From contig NZ_CP060394.1 of NCBI RefSeq assembly GCF_014274465.1, forward strand, positions 1,302,001-1,366,000: a DNA stretch of 64,000 bases, written 5' to 3'. Of this stretch, positions 17,876 to 25,988 are shown in pieces. The DNA is from Alloacidobacterium dinghuense (GTDB lineage: Bacteria > Acidobacteriota > Terriglobia > Terriglobales > Acidobacteriaceae). Under the pieces are notes generated by a model that worked only from the letters and a program-made list of their open reading frames with translations, was not told the DNA's origin and ran no database searches. Both the position numbers and the translations under genes were made by a program. The number at the start of each line of letters is the position of its first letter. The stretch's first letter is position 1.

Positions 17876-17891
17876 CTGTCAAGAGTGACAG
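17876..17891. promoter_or_regulatory. Inverted repeat CTGTCA-AGAG-TGACAG (putative operator)
   Basis: Perfect palindrome with a 4-bp spacer upstream of the DUF3300-DUF2950 operon. On the operon strand the right arm reads TTGACAG, so it could overlap a -35 box. Fourth copy of the motif in the first 18 kb. Confidence 0.5.
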
Positions 17892-17954
17892 GTTGACATT
17901 TTGAAGCTAGCGACGCCGAGTGCCGCAGAACGTTGAAGTGCACAAGTAAGTGCT

Positions 17955-18704
17955 CTACGCCTGACTCTTCTTGAGACTTTCCAATCTCCGATTCAGGTCC
18001 AGGAAATGCAGGTCTTCTCTCAGAGAATCGAATTCAGTGGCGTGAAGCATGTCAGGATTTTTCTTCCAATAATGTAGATCAATTGCCTTGCTCAGATCGT
18101 CGATGCACTCTTGCTCCTTGCCGAGGCCGACCTTCGCGAGCGCACGGCTAAACCTAAACGTTCCATCTTTCGGGCGCTGTTTGACCAGCTCGTCGTACGC
18201 AAATTCGGCCTCAAGGAGATTCACTTGTGAGCCGGTTCCGACCAGGATGTTGGCCCTCATGTTCAGGATGTCCAAGTCACGAGGATTGTTTTTGAGAAGT
18301 GCATCGAAGAAAAGCTTGGCCGAATCGATGTCACCTCGGCGCCCAACAATGAGAGCAATATTTTTCAGCATTTCAGTTTGTTTTATGTCGTTCGGGACGT
18401 CCTTCGCATACTGAATTGCAAATTTTCCCAGCTGACGTACGTTGGTGGAGGTCATGAGATCGCCGAGTTTTTGAGACGAGTCGTGGTCAGAAAGAATATC
18501 GATCATTATGTTCGTCAGGACGACATAGTTCTCGATGGTTGTCCGTGAATCCTTCAACTCGAAGCTGGCGCCGGCCACCTTAAAACGGCCAAGGGAATTC
18601 AGCAAAGCGCTGATCTCATTCCGAAACGAAAAGATTATGGCTACCAGCACGAGTAACCAAAACACATCACTTACAATGCTTTGCATCACCACATCGCTGC
18701 GCAT
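17955..18704 (-). CDS. Membrane-anchored TPR-like protein
   Basis: 249 aa. One N-terminal membrane segment (residues 10-24, SDVFWLLVLVAIIFSF) followed by a soluble helical domain whose second half has TPR-like helix pairs (AKLFFDALLKNNPRDLDILNMRANI, AEFAYDELVKQRPKDGTFRFSRALAKVGLG). Likely a protein-protein interaction scaffold at the membrane; partner unknown. Confidence 0.75.
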   Translation of the reverse strand: MRSDVVMQSIVSDVFWLLVLVAIIFSFRNEISALLNSLGRFKVAGASFELKDSRTTIENYVVLTNIMIDILSDHDSSQKLGDLMTSTNVRQLGKFAIQYAKDVPNDIKQTEMLKNIALIVGRRGDIDSAKLFFDALLKNNPRDLDILNMRANILVGTGSQVNLLEAEFAYDELVKQRPKDGTFRFSRALAKVGLGKEQECIDDLSKAIDLHYWKKNPDMLHATEFDSLREDLHFLDLNRRLESLKKSQA

Positions 18705-18908
18705 AAATCTTTACCTCCGCTTGTGGATTTTAGACCAATCGATGGAAGGCGCAGAAAGGGCTTTTGGAGTTAATGTCGGCGAGGCGGGCGCGGGGCGCTC
18801 AAGAATTCGTAGTAGTGCCGATTATTTTGCAGGCGGTGACAGAGAGAGTTCACGGATGTAGCGCAACGTCGGTACGTTTCAATAGATGGACGTATTGATC
18901 GTATGTTG
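18705..18908. other. Intergenic DNA
   Basis: No credible gene or structure. Confidence 0.4.
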
Positions 18909-18945
18909 TTGATTTTATGGCGACGCCCAGAAGGATCCGAAGACC
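18909..18945 (-). repeat. Partial copy of the tRNA-Arg 3' end (candidate attachment site)
   Basis: About 33 of 36 bases match 19622-19655, the 3' end of tRNA-Arg plus 9 bases beyond its CCA (TTGATTTTA then TGG...CCCAGAAGGAT). The copies are direct repeats 713 bp apart, as expected for attL/attR of an element inserted at a tRNA 3' end. Confidence 0.6.
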
Positions 18946-19025
18946 CAGGTTTCATTTTCGCGCTTGCTGTAATGTTGCTGCTTGCATTGGCATGTAGCTA
19001 AGCAAGCAGCAAAAGCTTGATTAAC

Positions 19026-19244
19026 TTAATGCTCATAAGAAAAGAAATCGGGATCCCGCTGAGGGAGACCGGGCAACAACGAATAGCCTAGTTGTCTCGT
19101 CGGGGGATCACACTCACTGCAGATGTAACTGAACGAACACTGACCGTTGGCAATCCCAGTGACTTCGTCAAACATCAATCTATGATCATGCCTGGCCTGC
19201 AAGCATTGTGCAGTCATTCCAGTCCAGTAACTTTGGTCGTACAT
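19026..19244 (-). CDS. Small Cys-containing protein in a tRNA-bounded remnant
   Basis: 72 aa. The ATG at 19244 has an AGGAG eight bases upstream on the minus strand, the best support for it. Contains C14, C36 and a CSEC pair (residues 42-45) and several His, a pattern compatible with metal binding. No family recognised. Lies between the tRNA-Arg gene and its duplicated 3' end, so probably cargo of a decayed element. Confidence 0.4.
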   Translation of the reverse strand: MYDQSYWTGMTAQCLQARHDHRLMFDEVTGIANGQCSFSYICSECDPPTRQLGYSLLPGLPQRDPDFFSYEH

Positions 19245-19630
19245 ACCTTAACTCCTACAACTGGTGGGGGTTATCAGCTTGGGGCGTACCCCTTTCGCAT
19301 GAACGCGAAACCGAAACTCGTCTTCAACGGTATCAATGTAACCGTTCTATTGGCTCGTGTCGCGCATGTTACAAACCTGAGGAAGATCGAGCTTCTCGAA
19401 GTGCAATCAGTCCATCGGGTGTCGTATCACCTTCAGCACCCATTCCTTGATAAGGAATACCAGCAAGCAATGGTCGGTTAAAAGGCTATCTTTCGGGCAT
19501 CACTCAACAAGAGCGGTCGGAACAAAGGAGGAAGGGAGAAGCATGAGCCAATGTCATACTTTACGTCATAGTCGTGCCTGACTCTGACTCTATCGACTCT
19601 GACTCTATCTACCGTAAGTTATTGATTTTA
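19245..19630. other. Remnant island DNA without a gene
   Basis: Includes a short tandem repeat, GACTCTATC/GACTCTGACTC units at about 19575-19612. No integrase or other recognisable coding sequence remains. Confidence 0.4.
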
Positions 19631-19707
19631 TGGCGCGCCCAGAAGGATTCGAACCTCCGACCTATTGATTCGTAGTCAATCGCTCTATCCAACTGAGCTA
19701 TGGGCGC
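19631..19707 (-). tRNA. tRNA-Arg (anticodon ACG)
   Basis: Full cloverleaf on the minus strand: acceptor GCGCCCA/TGGGCGC, D-arm AGCTCAGTTGGATAGAGC, anticodon stem ATTGA/TCAAT with loop CTACGAA (anticodon ACG), T-arm GGAGG-TTCGAAT-CCTTC, discriminator G and encoded CCA. Confidence 0.97.
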
Positions 19708-19867
19708 GCAAGGAGGGGTGACTGCGAACTCATTTAAAGATATCAAGTTCTATCGGCTTTCGCAAACGGATAGCGGGGATCGGCGCGGTTTGGAAATTAT
19801 GCCGAGTGTGGTCGGTTAGCGGGTGTGCGCAGGGTGTTAAGCTGTCGCAATAGGAGAGTCCCGTTCT

Positions 19868-20263
19868 ATGCAGAATGATGAGCAGGCGATCCGCGATCTT
19901 GTTGAGCAGTGGAGTGCTGCTTCGATGGCCGGCAAGGTGGAGGAAGTTCTGGAACTTGTCGCCGAGGATGCCGTATTCCACGTCGCGGGCCGGGAGCCAT
20001 ACGGGAAAGAAGCCTTTGCTCAGAGCTTTCGCCAGGGGCTGGAGCATGTGCGCCTTGAGATTCGTTCAGAGATTACAGAGCTGGAGGTGGTTGGCAATCT
20101 CGCTTATATGCGGAACCATCTTCGGGTGACGATTACTCCGCGCGGTGGCGGCATGCCGATGAACCGAGCCGGCTATGCGATGACGATTCTTCGCAAACTG
20201 CCAGAGGGGAAGTGGGTTCTATCGAGGGATGCGAATTTGCTGACTCCGGAAGTCGCGGTCTGA
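19868..20263 (+). CDS. SnoaL-like (SgcJ/EcaC, DUF4440) protein
   Basis: 131 aa of the NTF2-like fold: DEQAIRDLVEQWSAASMAGKVEEVLELVAEDAVFHV is the characteristic N-terminal helix-turn-strand, and the C-terminal strands read GYAMTILRKLPEGKWVLSRDAN. Usually small cytoplasmic proteins of unknown activity, sometimes isomerase-like. Stands alone between tRNA-Arg and a convergent small gene. Confidence 0.85.
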   Translation: MQNDEQAIRDLVEQWSAASMAGKVEEVLELVAEDAVFHVAGREPYGKEAFAQSFRQGLEHVRLEIRSEITELEVVGNLAYMRNHLRVTITPRGGGMPMNRAGYAMTILRKLPEGKWVLSRDANLLTPEVAV

Positions 20264-20539
20264 TCACTTTGCAGGCGCGGGAGTTGGCTCGGTTGATGCC
20301 GATGGCTGTGGTGGAATGAGCGGCAGTTCTTCGGCGATGTCAATTCCGGCACGGCGCAACAACTGGGCGACGATCGCTTTATTGAGACGGGTCGCGTCAA
20401 ATTCGACGCGAATAGTTTTTGCATCTTCCTTCAACCACACGCCACGAATGCCGTATACCTCGCTCATGTTATTGAGGGCCGCAATGGCTGCTTCGGTTGG
20501 GTGCTGCTCGTAGCGGAAGAGGACATCTACGGTCGTCAT
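20264..20539 (-). CDS. Small HMA-like conserved hypothetical protein
   Basis: 91 aa. Beta-alpha-beta pattern (TTVDVLFRYEQHP...AIAALNNMSEVYGIRGVWLKEDAKTIRVEFDATRLNKAIVAQLLRRAG) resembling a ferredoxin-like or heavy-metal-associated fold, but without the CxxC metal site; Pro/Ala-rich tail. Stop is adjacent to the convergent SnoaL-like stop. Function unknown. Confidence 0.7.
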   Translation of the reverse strand: MTTVDVLFRYEQHPTEAAIAALNNMSEVYGIRGVWLKEDAKTIRVEFDATRLNKAIVAQLLRRAGIDIAEELPLIPPQPSASTEPTPAPAK

Positions 20540-20588
20540 GGAGAAATGATAGCAAGGTCGCGGACTGCGGGCGAATGGCGGAGCTTCT

Positions 20589-21116
20589 TCAAAGGTTTTT
20601 GAGATAGTTCATGATTTCGGGGCTGGTCCAGTCCTGGGCGCCAATGAACTTGCGCCGAATTTTGCCCTGACCATCGATGATGTAGGTCTCGGGTGGACGA
20701 GTCGTTCCAAAGGCGAGGTTGCTCTGTTGTGATTCGTCGTGAATTGTGAGCAGGTCGATGTGGTTATCGACGAGGTACTGACGGTAGGCGGCAGCGTCGT
20801 CGTTGAAGTCGACGCCCAGCACAACGATTTGGGGCATCTGCTTCTGTAGATCGATGAGCGACGGGAACTCTGCAAGGCAGGGCGCGCACCAGGAGGCCCA
20901 GAAACTTAGAACCACCGTTTTACCATGATAGTCGCTGAGGTGGATCGTTCTCGAGCCATCGACTATGGTGAAGTTGGGAGCGGGTTTTGCGACTTGCTCG
21001 GGAAGTGATCCGCGATCGCACCCAGTTGTGGCGAGGAGAATCAGTCCTATCACCCCAAACAAAATCGATCGCAGAGGGCCCGGCAGGTTTTGATAACGAA
21101 CTTTGAAATCACCCAC
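20589..21116 (-). CDS. TlpA/ResA-like thioredoxin-fold lipoprotein
   Basis: 175 aa from a GTG at 21116. Membrane/signal segment with lipobox LATTGC (about Cys33), then a thioredoxin fold with active site FWASWCAPC and the cis-Pro region RPPETYIID. Likely an extracytoplasmic thiol-disulfide reductase, for example in cytochrome c maturation. A TATTAT hexamer (21123-21128, minus strand) ends 6 nt before the GTG with no Shine-Dalgarno, suggesting a leaderless transcript. Confidence 0.9.
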   Translation of the reverse strand: MGDFKVRYQNLPGPLRSILFGVIGLILLATTGCDRGSLPEQVAKPAPNFTIVDGSRTIHLSDYHGKTVVLSFWASWCAPCLAEFPSLIDLQKQMPQIVVLGVDFNDDAAAYRQYLVDNHIDLLTIHDESQQSNLAFGTTRPPETYIIDGQGKIRRKFIGAQDWTSPEIMNYLKNL

Positions 21117-21120
21117 GTTT

Positions 21121-21129
21121 CTATAATAC
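21121..21129. promoter_or_regulatory. Symmetric -10 region between tlpA-like and glycosyltransferase genes
   Basis: CTATAATA reads TATAAT on the plus strand (21122-21127) and TATTAT on the minus strand. The arrangement closely resembles that at 5542-5550. Confidence 0.4.
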
Positions 21130-21148
21130 GTTCTGGACTTGCCTTGGA

Positions 21149-22192
21149 GTGGTCTTGAACCTGTCGGTCATTATTCCCGCTAGAAACGAAGAGGATGGTG
21201 TTGGCGCTTGTCTGGAGTCCCTGGTTGCGCAGTCGGATGAAGGCTGGAAACTGGGCCGCGACTGGGAGTTGCTGGTTGTGGATGACGGATCAACCGATCG
21301 AACGCGGGAAATTGCCAGTGGTTTTGAGGGCGTGACGGTGATTCTTCCGGATGAGCGGCCAAAGAATTGGACTGGCAAGGCCAACGCCGCATGGACTGCG
21401 GCGAAGCTAGCCAAAGGCGAGTGGCTGCTGTTTACGGATGCAGATACGGTGCATGAGGCGGGGGACCTGCGTCGGGCGCTGCATGAGGCGGAGAAACACA
21501 AGGTGGCGATGCTGTCGTATTCGCCTAAGCAGATTGTTGCCGGGTTCTGGCAGAGGGCGCTGATGCCGCTGGTTTTCAGCGAGCTTGCGCTGGCGTATCC
21601 GCCGGCAAAAGTGTCGGATCCTGAATCAAGGCTGGCGGGTGCGAACGGGCAGTTTCTACTGGTGAAGGGGGATGCGTATATGCAAGTCGGCGGGCATCAG
21701 GCGGTGGCGGAGTCGATGCTGGAGGATGTCGATCTCGCGTATCTGGTGAAACGACGCAAGCTTGGATTGCGATTCCGATATGCTCCTGATGCGCTGAGCA
21801 CGCGTATGTACCGCAGCTTTGGACAGATGTGCGAGGGATGGACGAAGAACCTGGCGTTACTCTTTGGAAATACGCTGATAACGGCTGGGTGGAAGCTGCT
21901 CGACATTTTTCTTCTGGCTGGACTCCCGGTGCTGGCATGGTATTTCCCGGGGCCATTGAGTGTCAGTACGCCGTGGATTACGGCGCGGTTGGTCATTCTT
22001 CTGATCTGGCTGCGGACGCTGTGGCGTTTCTATCGGAGGGTGGCGAAGTCGAATTTTCCCCTCGGCGATTGCCTGTTGAGTGTCTTCGGCCTGCCCCTGT
22101 TTGTCTGGCTGCTGTGGAAGAGCTGGTTCGACCACACGGTAACGAAACGCGTAGTCTGGAAGGGACGCGAATATGCGGGAGGGAGCCGCTGA
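21149..22192 (+). CDS. Family-2 glycosyltransferase with C-terminal membrane segments
   Basis: 347 aa at most. GTG 21149 opens the frame, but TTG 21155 has TTGGAG just upstream and gives the natural N-terminus MNLSVIIPARNEE. GT-A fold motifs: VVDDGSTD, the metal-binding FTDADT (DxD), and ESMLEDVDLAYLVKRRK with RMYRSFGQMCEGWTKN, like the QxxRW region. C-terminal hydrophobic helices (residues 245-320) anchor it. Resembles hopanoid-associated HpnB or carotenoid CrtQ-type transferases; acceptor not determinable here. Confidence 0.88.
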   Translation: MVLNLSVIIPARNEEDGVGACLESLVAQSDEGWKLGRDWELLVVDDGSTDRTREIASGFEGVTVILPDERPKNWTGKANAAWTAAKLAKGEWLLFTDADTVHEAGDLRRALHEAEKHKVAMLSYSPKQIVAGFWQRALMPLVFSELALAYPPAKVSDPESRLAGANGQFLLVKGDAYMQVGGHQAVAESMLEDVDLAYLVKRRKLGLRFRYAPDALSTRMYRSFGQMCEGWTKNLALLFGNTLITAGWKLLDIFLLAGLPVLAWYFPGPLSVSTPWITARLVILLIWLRTLWRFYRRVAKSNFPLGDCLLSVFGLPLFVWLLWKSWFDHTVTKRVVWKGREYAGGSR

Positions 22193-22233
22193 AGCGGAGC
22201 GGCAGCAGACTGCATCTCTAAAGTAAGAAGAAA

Positions 22234-22644
22234 ATGATCTTGTTAACGAGAAAAGCTGAGTTTTCCGCCTCGCATTATTACTGGAATGAAGCGTGGTCCG
22301 CGGAAGAAAATGAGCGCGTTTTTGGCAGGTGCGCGAATAAGAACGGGCATGGGCACAATTACACGCTGGAGGTGACGGTCGCGGGAGATGTGGATGCGAC
22401 GTCCGGCTTTGTCGTGGACCTAAAACAGTTGAAGGATGTGATGGAGCGCGAGGTTGTTGCGGTGTACGACCATCGGCATCTGAACAAAGAAGTTCCCGAA
22501 TTTGCCAAGGCGATTCCGACAACGGAGAACATTGCGATTGAGGTTTGGAAGCGACTTGAGGGAAAGATTCCGGGCGCGAAGTTGCATCGCGTGCGCGTGT
22601 ACGAGATGCCCGATCTTTTTGCCGATTACTACGGTGAGCCATGA
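22234..22644 (+). CDS. 6-pyruvoyl-tetrahydropterin synthase / QueD family, copy 1
   Basis: 136 aa. Zinc His triad from FSASHYY and NGHGHNY, catalytic Cys in FGRCANKNGHGHN, DHRHLN and a PTTENIAIEVW Glu-containing motif. Keeps the full QueD/PTPS-I set, so it could convert dihydroneopterin triphosphate to 6-carboxy- or 6-pyruvoyl-tetrahydropterin. Its stop overlaps the next start (ATGA). Confidence 0.92.
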   Translation: MILLTRKAEFSASHYYWNEAWSAEENERVFGRCANKNGHGHNYTLEVTVAGDVDATSGFVVDLKQLKDVMEREVVAVYDHRHLNKEVPEFAKAIPTTENIAIEVWKRLEGKIPGAKLHRVRVYEMPDLFADYYGEP

Positions 22645-23069
22645 GGGCATATTTTTCGCGCCGGTACAAGTTCAGCGCTTCGCATCGCCTGCATACAAGC
22701 GCCTTCACTGAAGACAGGAACCGTGATGTCTACGGGAAGTGCAATAATCCACACGGCCATGGGCACAATTATGTGATCGAGGTGACTGTAGGCGGTTCTG
22801 TAGATGCAGAAACCGGAATGGTATGCGATATGGTCGAGCTGGATGCGTGCGTGCGAAAAGAGGTGGTGGAACGCTTCGATCACACGAATTTGAATCTCGA
22901 CCCCCTCTTTAAGGATCGCGTGCCGACCACAGAGAATCTATGTATGGAGATGTACCAGCTTCTTGCTGCGGCTTTTCAGAAGGCGGAAATTGTGCGGCTA
23001 CGAGTGGAAGAGACAAGCAATAACTCTTTTGAGTATCCGGCGAATGCGCCGTTCGCGGCAGGGCGCTGA
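22641..23069 (+). CDS. 6-pyruvoyl-tetrahydropterin synthase / QueD family, copy 2
   Basis: 142 aa, overlapping copy 1 by 4 bp. Same fold and motifs: [22 protein letters not shown] (catalytic Cys and zinc His), [18 protein letters not shown] and [11 protein letters not shown]. The divergence from copy 1 suggests different products (for example queuosine versus a reduced pterin). Followed 23 bp later by folE, which makes their common substrate. Confidence 0.92.
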   Translation: MRAYFSRRYKFSASHRLHTSAFTEDRNRDVYGKCNNPHGHGHNYVIEVTVGGSVDAETGMVCDMVELDACVRKEVVERFDHTNLNLDPLFKDRVPTTENLCMEMYQLLAAAFQKAEIVRLRVEETSNNSFEYPANAPFAAGR

Positions 23070-23092
23070 GGGATAAGCGGGGTAGAACGACG

Positions 23093-23707
23093 ATGGCGAG
23101 ACCGGCAATTGTACGCAAGACTATGACAACAGGGCTGGAAAATTTTTCGACGCAGGAGATTTATCGGGAGATTATCCGTCGCTTTGACGAAGATCCGACA
23201 CGCGACGGATTGGAGCGAACGCCGGAACGCGTGGAAAAGGCGATGACCTTTTTGACGAAGGGATATCATGAAAATCCCACTGAGACTCTGCGCGGTGCGC
23301 TCTTCGATGTGGATTACGACGAAATGGTAATCGTGAAGGACATCGAGATGTTCTCATTGTGCGAGCACCACATTCTGCCCTTTTTCGGCAAGGTGCATGT
23401 CGCCTACATCCCGAACGGCAAGGTCATTGGACTGAGCAAGATTCCGCGTCTCGTAGAGGTGTTTTCGCGCCGGCTGCAGGTGCAGGAGCGATTGACGCAG
23501 CAAGTTGCCGATGCGATACAGGAGGCCATTGCGCCGCAGGGCGTGGGGGTGGTGATCGAGGCGCGGCATTTGTGCATGATGATGCGTGGGGTGGAGAAGC
23601 AACACTCATCGACTGTCACTTCCGCGATGGTTGGCGTGTTTCAGAAGCAGAATACACGCGCTGAGTTTTTGTCACTCGTGCGCGATCGAGGGCACAACGG
23701 ATTCTGA
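23093..23707 (+). CDS. folE: GTP cyclohydrolase I
   Basis: 204 aa. Type-I signature: [34 protein letters not shown] (zinc Cys/His), [23 protein letters not shown] and [13 protein letters not shown] (second zinc Cys). Converts GTP to 7,8-dihydroneopterin triphosphate, the entry to folate, queuosine and tetrahydropterin. A second in-frame ATG at 23123 is possible. Confidence 0.96.
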   Translation: MARPAIVRKTMTTGLENFSTQEIYREIIRRFDEDPTRDGLERTPERVEKAMTFLTKGYHENPTETLRGALFDVDYDEMVIVKDIEMFSLCEHHILPFFGKVHVAYIPNGKVIGLSKIPRLVEVFSRRLQVQERLTQQVADAIQEAIAPQGVGVVIEARHLCMMMRGVEKQHSSTVTSAMVGVFQKQNTRAEFLSLVRDRGHNGF

Positions 23708-23728
23708 GAGTTCACTCAATCGAACAGC

Positions 23729-23734
23729 TATAGT
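23729..23734 (+). promoter_or_regulatory. TATAGT -10 ahead of truB (leaderless candidate)
   Basis: Ends 7 nt before the GTG start of truB; no Shine-Dalgarno precedes that GTG. Confidence 0.35.
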
Positions 23735-23741
23735 ATTCAGA

Positions 23742-24614
23742 GTGAACGGGCTTCTCATCGTAGATAAACCTGGTGGCATGACCTCGCATGATGTTGTGGT
23801 GCGTGTGAGGCGCGCGACGGGCGAGTCGTCGATTGGCCATTTGGGTACGCTCGATCCCATGGCTACTGGCGTGCTTCCTCTGCTTCTTGGCAAGTACACG
23901 CGGCTGGCGCAATTCTTTGGATCTCTGGAAAAGACGTATACGGGGACGATTCGCTTCGGCTTTGCGACGGATACCTATGACGCCGAGGGGCAGACGGTTG
24001 GCGACATCGCCGCTGTATCGCTGACGCTTGAGCAGGTGCGAGAGGCAGGCATGCGTTTTCAAGGCGAGATCGAGCAAATGCCGCCTCCTTTCTCCGCGAA
24101 GAAGACGGATGGGAAACGGGCCTACCAACTGGCGCGGGCAGGCGAGACGCCGAAACTGAAAGCAGCCCGAATCACGATCAAGGCATTTGAAATAACAGTG
24201 TTGGATGGTGATACGGCCGCCTTCCGGATGACTGTCTCGGCGGGTGGCTATGTACGCAGTGTTGCGCATGAGATGGGCATTGCGCTTGGTTGCGGCGCGC
24301 ATCTTGCGAGCCTTCGGCGCGTTGCGGCAGGTCCGTTTGTGATTGATGATGCGCTTCCGCTTGTCGAAATCGAAGCGCATACCGGCACTTTGCTTGAGGC
24401 CAAAATGCCGCATCCAAGGGCATTGCTTCCTGATCTTCCGGCGGTGACCGCTGACGCGCTCTCGATAGGCCGAGTACGCAACGGCGCGGCCGTGAACTTG
24501 CCGGAGTTCGGCTCAGCACCAATGGTTAAGGTTTTCGAGGGGCAGCGCAACCTGATTGCGATTGGGCGTCGCATTGCTGGAACGCTGTTCCAACCTTTTG
24601 TGGTGTTGATCTAG
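23742..24614 (+). CDS. truB: tRNA pseudouridine-55 synthase
   Basis: 290 aa from GTG 23742, giving the canonical N-terminus MNGLLIVDKPGGMTSHDVV; the frame is open further upstream but that overlaps folE. Catalytic Asp in HLGTLDPMATGVLPL, followed by GKYTRL, KTYTGTIRFGFATDTYDAEG and GGYVRSVAHEMG. Modifies U55 in the T loop. Its stop abuts the convergent esterase stop with no gap. Confidence 0.96.
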   Translation: MNGLLIVDKPGGMTSHDVVVRVRRATGESSIGHLGTLDPMATGVLPLLLGKYTRLAQFFGSLEKTYTGTIRFGFATDTYDAEGQTVGDIAAVSLTLEQVREAGMRFQGEIEQMPPPFSAKKTDGKRAYQLARAGETPKLKAARITIKAFEITVLDGDTAAFRMTVSAGGYVRSVAHEMGIALGCGAHLASLRRVAAGPFVIDDALPLVEIEAHTGTLLEAKMPHPRALLPDLPAVTADALSIGRVRNGAAVNLPEFGSAPMVKVFEGQRNLIAIGRRIAGTLFQPFVVLI

Positions 24615-25262
24615 CTATTTCTTAAGCAACGGCGTGAGGGCCTGCAAGACATTGATAGCAACTTGTTGATTGCCTTTCTCTGTTGCATGGATGCCGTCTT
24701 CCTGCATTGAACCCGGCACGCCGTAGACATTCTTGAACAGGAAGGGAATGAGCGGAGCCTTGTATTTGTGGGCCAGCATGGTGTAGGTTTCGTTGAACTG
24801 CTGAATGTAGTCAGGACCGTAGTTTGGTGGCAGGGTGATTCCGGCGAGGACAACTTTTATCCCGGACTTTACCAGGGTTGAGACGATCTGATCCAAATTT
24901 TGCCTCGTTACTGAAATCGGCAGTCCACGCAGGCCATCATTGCCCCCGAATTCAACAACAACAATCTGCGGATGAAGCGCGAACACGTCTTTCAGGCGGT
25001 CGACACCGTCCTTTGTAGTGTTGCCGTCGATGCCCTTGTTGACGACGCTGTAGGCATAGCCACGGTCATCGAGGTCGCGTTGCAGATAGTCTGGATACGT
25101 GTGCCCTGCAATGACGCCGTGGCCTGCAGTAAGCGAATCGCCGAAGCAGACGATGACGGGGCGAGCGTGTGTAGTGGATTTTGTTTGTGCTGTGCTGGCA
25201 GGATGGAACGAACCGGCGAGGCAAAGCGTAAAAAGAAGTAAGAGAGCGTGTCGGCGCGTCAC
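24615..25262 (-). CDS. Exported GDSL-type arylesterase / lysophospholipase (TesA-like)
   Basis: 215 aa from a GTG at 25262. Signal peptide to about residue 25. SGNH hydrolase blocks: VCFGDSLTAGHG (catalytic Ser), GGND and DGIHATEKGNQ (catalytic Asp/His). Periplasmic esterase or thioesterase like E. coli TesA. Divergent from the ABC transporter genes, with which the 5' end overlaps slightly, the arrangement often seen for tesA-ybbA-ybbP. Confidence 0.93.
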   Translation of the reverse strand: MTRRHALLLLFTLCLAGSFHPASTAQTKSTTHARPVIVCFGDSLTAGHGVIAGHTYPDYLQRDLDDRGYAYSVVNKGIDGNTTKDGVDRLKDVFALHPQIVVVEFGGNDGLRGLPISVTRQNLDQIVSTLVKSGIKVVLAGITLPPNYGPDYIQQFNETYTMLAHKYKAPLIPFLFKNVYGVPGSMQEDGIHATEKGNQQVAINVLQALTPLLKK

Positions 25263-25295
25263 ATGGGTATTGTAATCAGGGAAGAGGAGCCGGGA

Positions 25296-25988
25296 ATGAT
25301 TGAAGTGCGGGGACTGAAGAAGTCGATTCGCAATGGAAGTCGAACGGTAGAAATTTTAAGGGGGATCGACTTAACCGTTCCGCGAGGGCAATTCCTGGCG
25401 ATTATGGGGGCCTCGGGCAGCGGAAAGAGCACCCTGCTCGGATTGCTGGCAGGACTCGACGCGCCCAGCGAAGGCGAGGTGCTTGTAGACGGAAGCGAGA
25501 TAAGCCGGTTACCCGAAGACAGGCTTGCGCAGGTGCGTGGAAAGAAGATTGGATTCGTCTTTCAGTCGTACCAATTGATTCCAACGCTGACGGCTCTGGA
25601 AAATGTTTTGTTGCCTTATGAGTTAAACGCAAATGGAGATGGGAAGAAACGCGCTGCCGCTCTGCTTGAGACGGTTGGTCTGGTGGACCGCCTTCATCAC
25701 TATCCCGTACAACTCTCGGGAGGCGAGCAGCAGCGCGTGGCATTGGCAAGAGCCTTCGTATTAGAGCCGCCAATTGTTCTGGCCGATGAACCTACAGGAA
25801 ATCTGGATTCGACCAATGGACAGCATGTGCTTGATCTGTTGACGGAGCGTCAGCGCGAAGCGAATACAACACTGGTGCTGGTGACTCACGATAAGCAAAT
25901 TGCGGATCGCGCTGACCGGCGGATTTTTTTGCGCGATGGACGCATCGTTGCCGATGAAAACGGAAAGCAGGCGAGCCGTGGAGTCTGA
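25296..25988 (+). CDS. ABC transporter ATP-binding protein (LolD/YbbA-like)
   Basis: 230 aa. ATG 25296 is chosen because AGGAG (25285-25289) precedes it. Walker [11 protein letters not shown]-loop [18 protein letters not shown], signature [15 protein letters not shown], Walker [14 protein letters not shown], and H-loop VTHD. MacB/LolD-type ATPase for the permease directly downstream; with tesA divergent, the set resembles tesA-ybbA-ybbP. Confidence 0.94.
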   Translation: MIEVRGLKKSIRNGSRTVEILRGIDLTVPRGQFLAIMGASGSGKSTLLGLLAGLDAPSEGEVLVDGSEISRLPEDRLAQVRGKKIGFVFQSYQLIPTLTALENVLLPYELNANGDGKKRAAALLETVGLVDRLHHYPVQLSGGEQQRVALARAFVLEPPIVLADEPTGNLDSTNGQHVLDLLTERQREANTTLVLVTHDKQIADRADRRIFLRDGRIVADENGKQASRGV

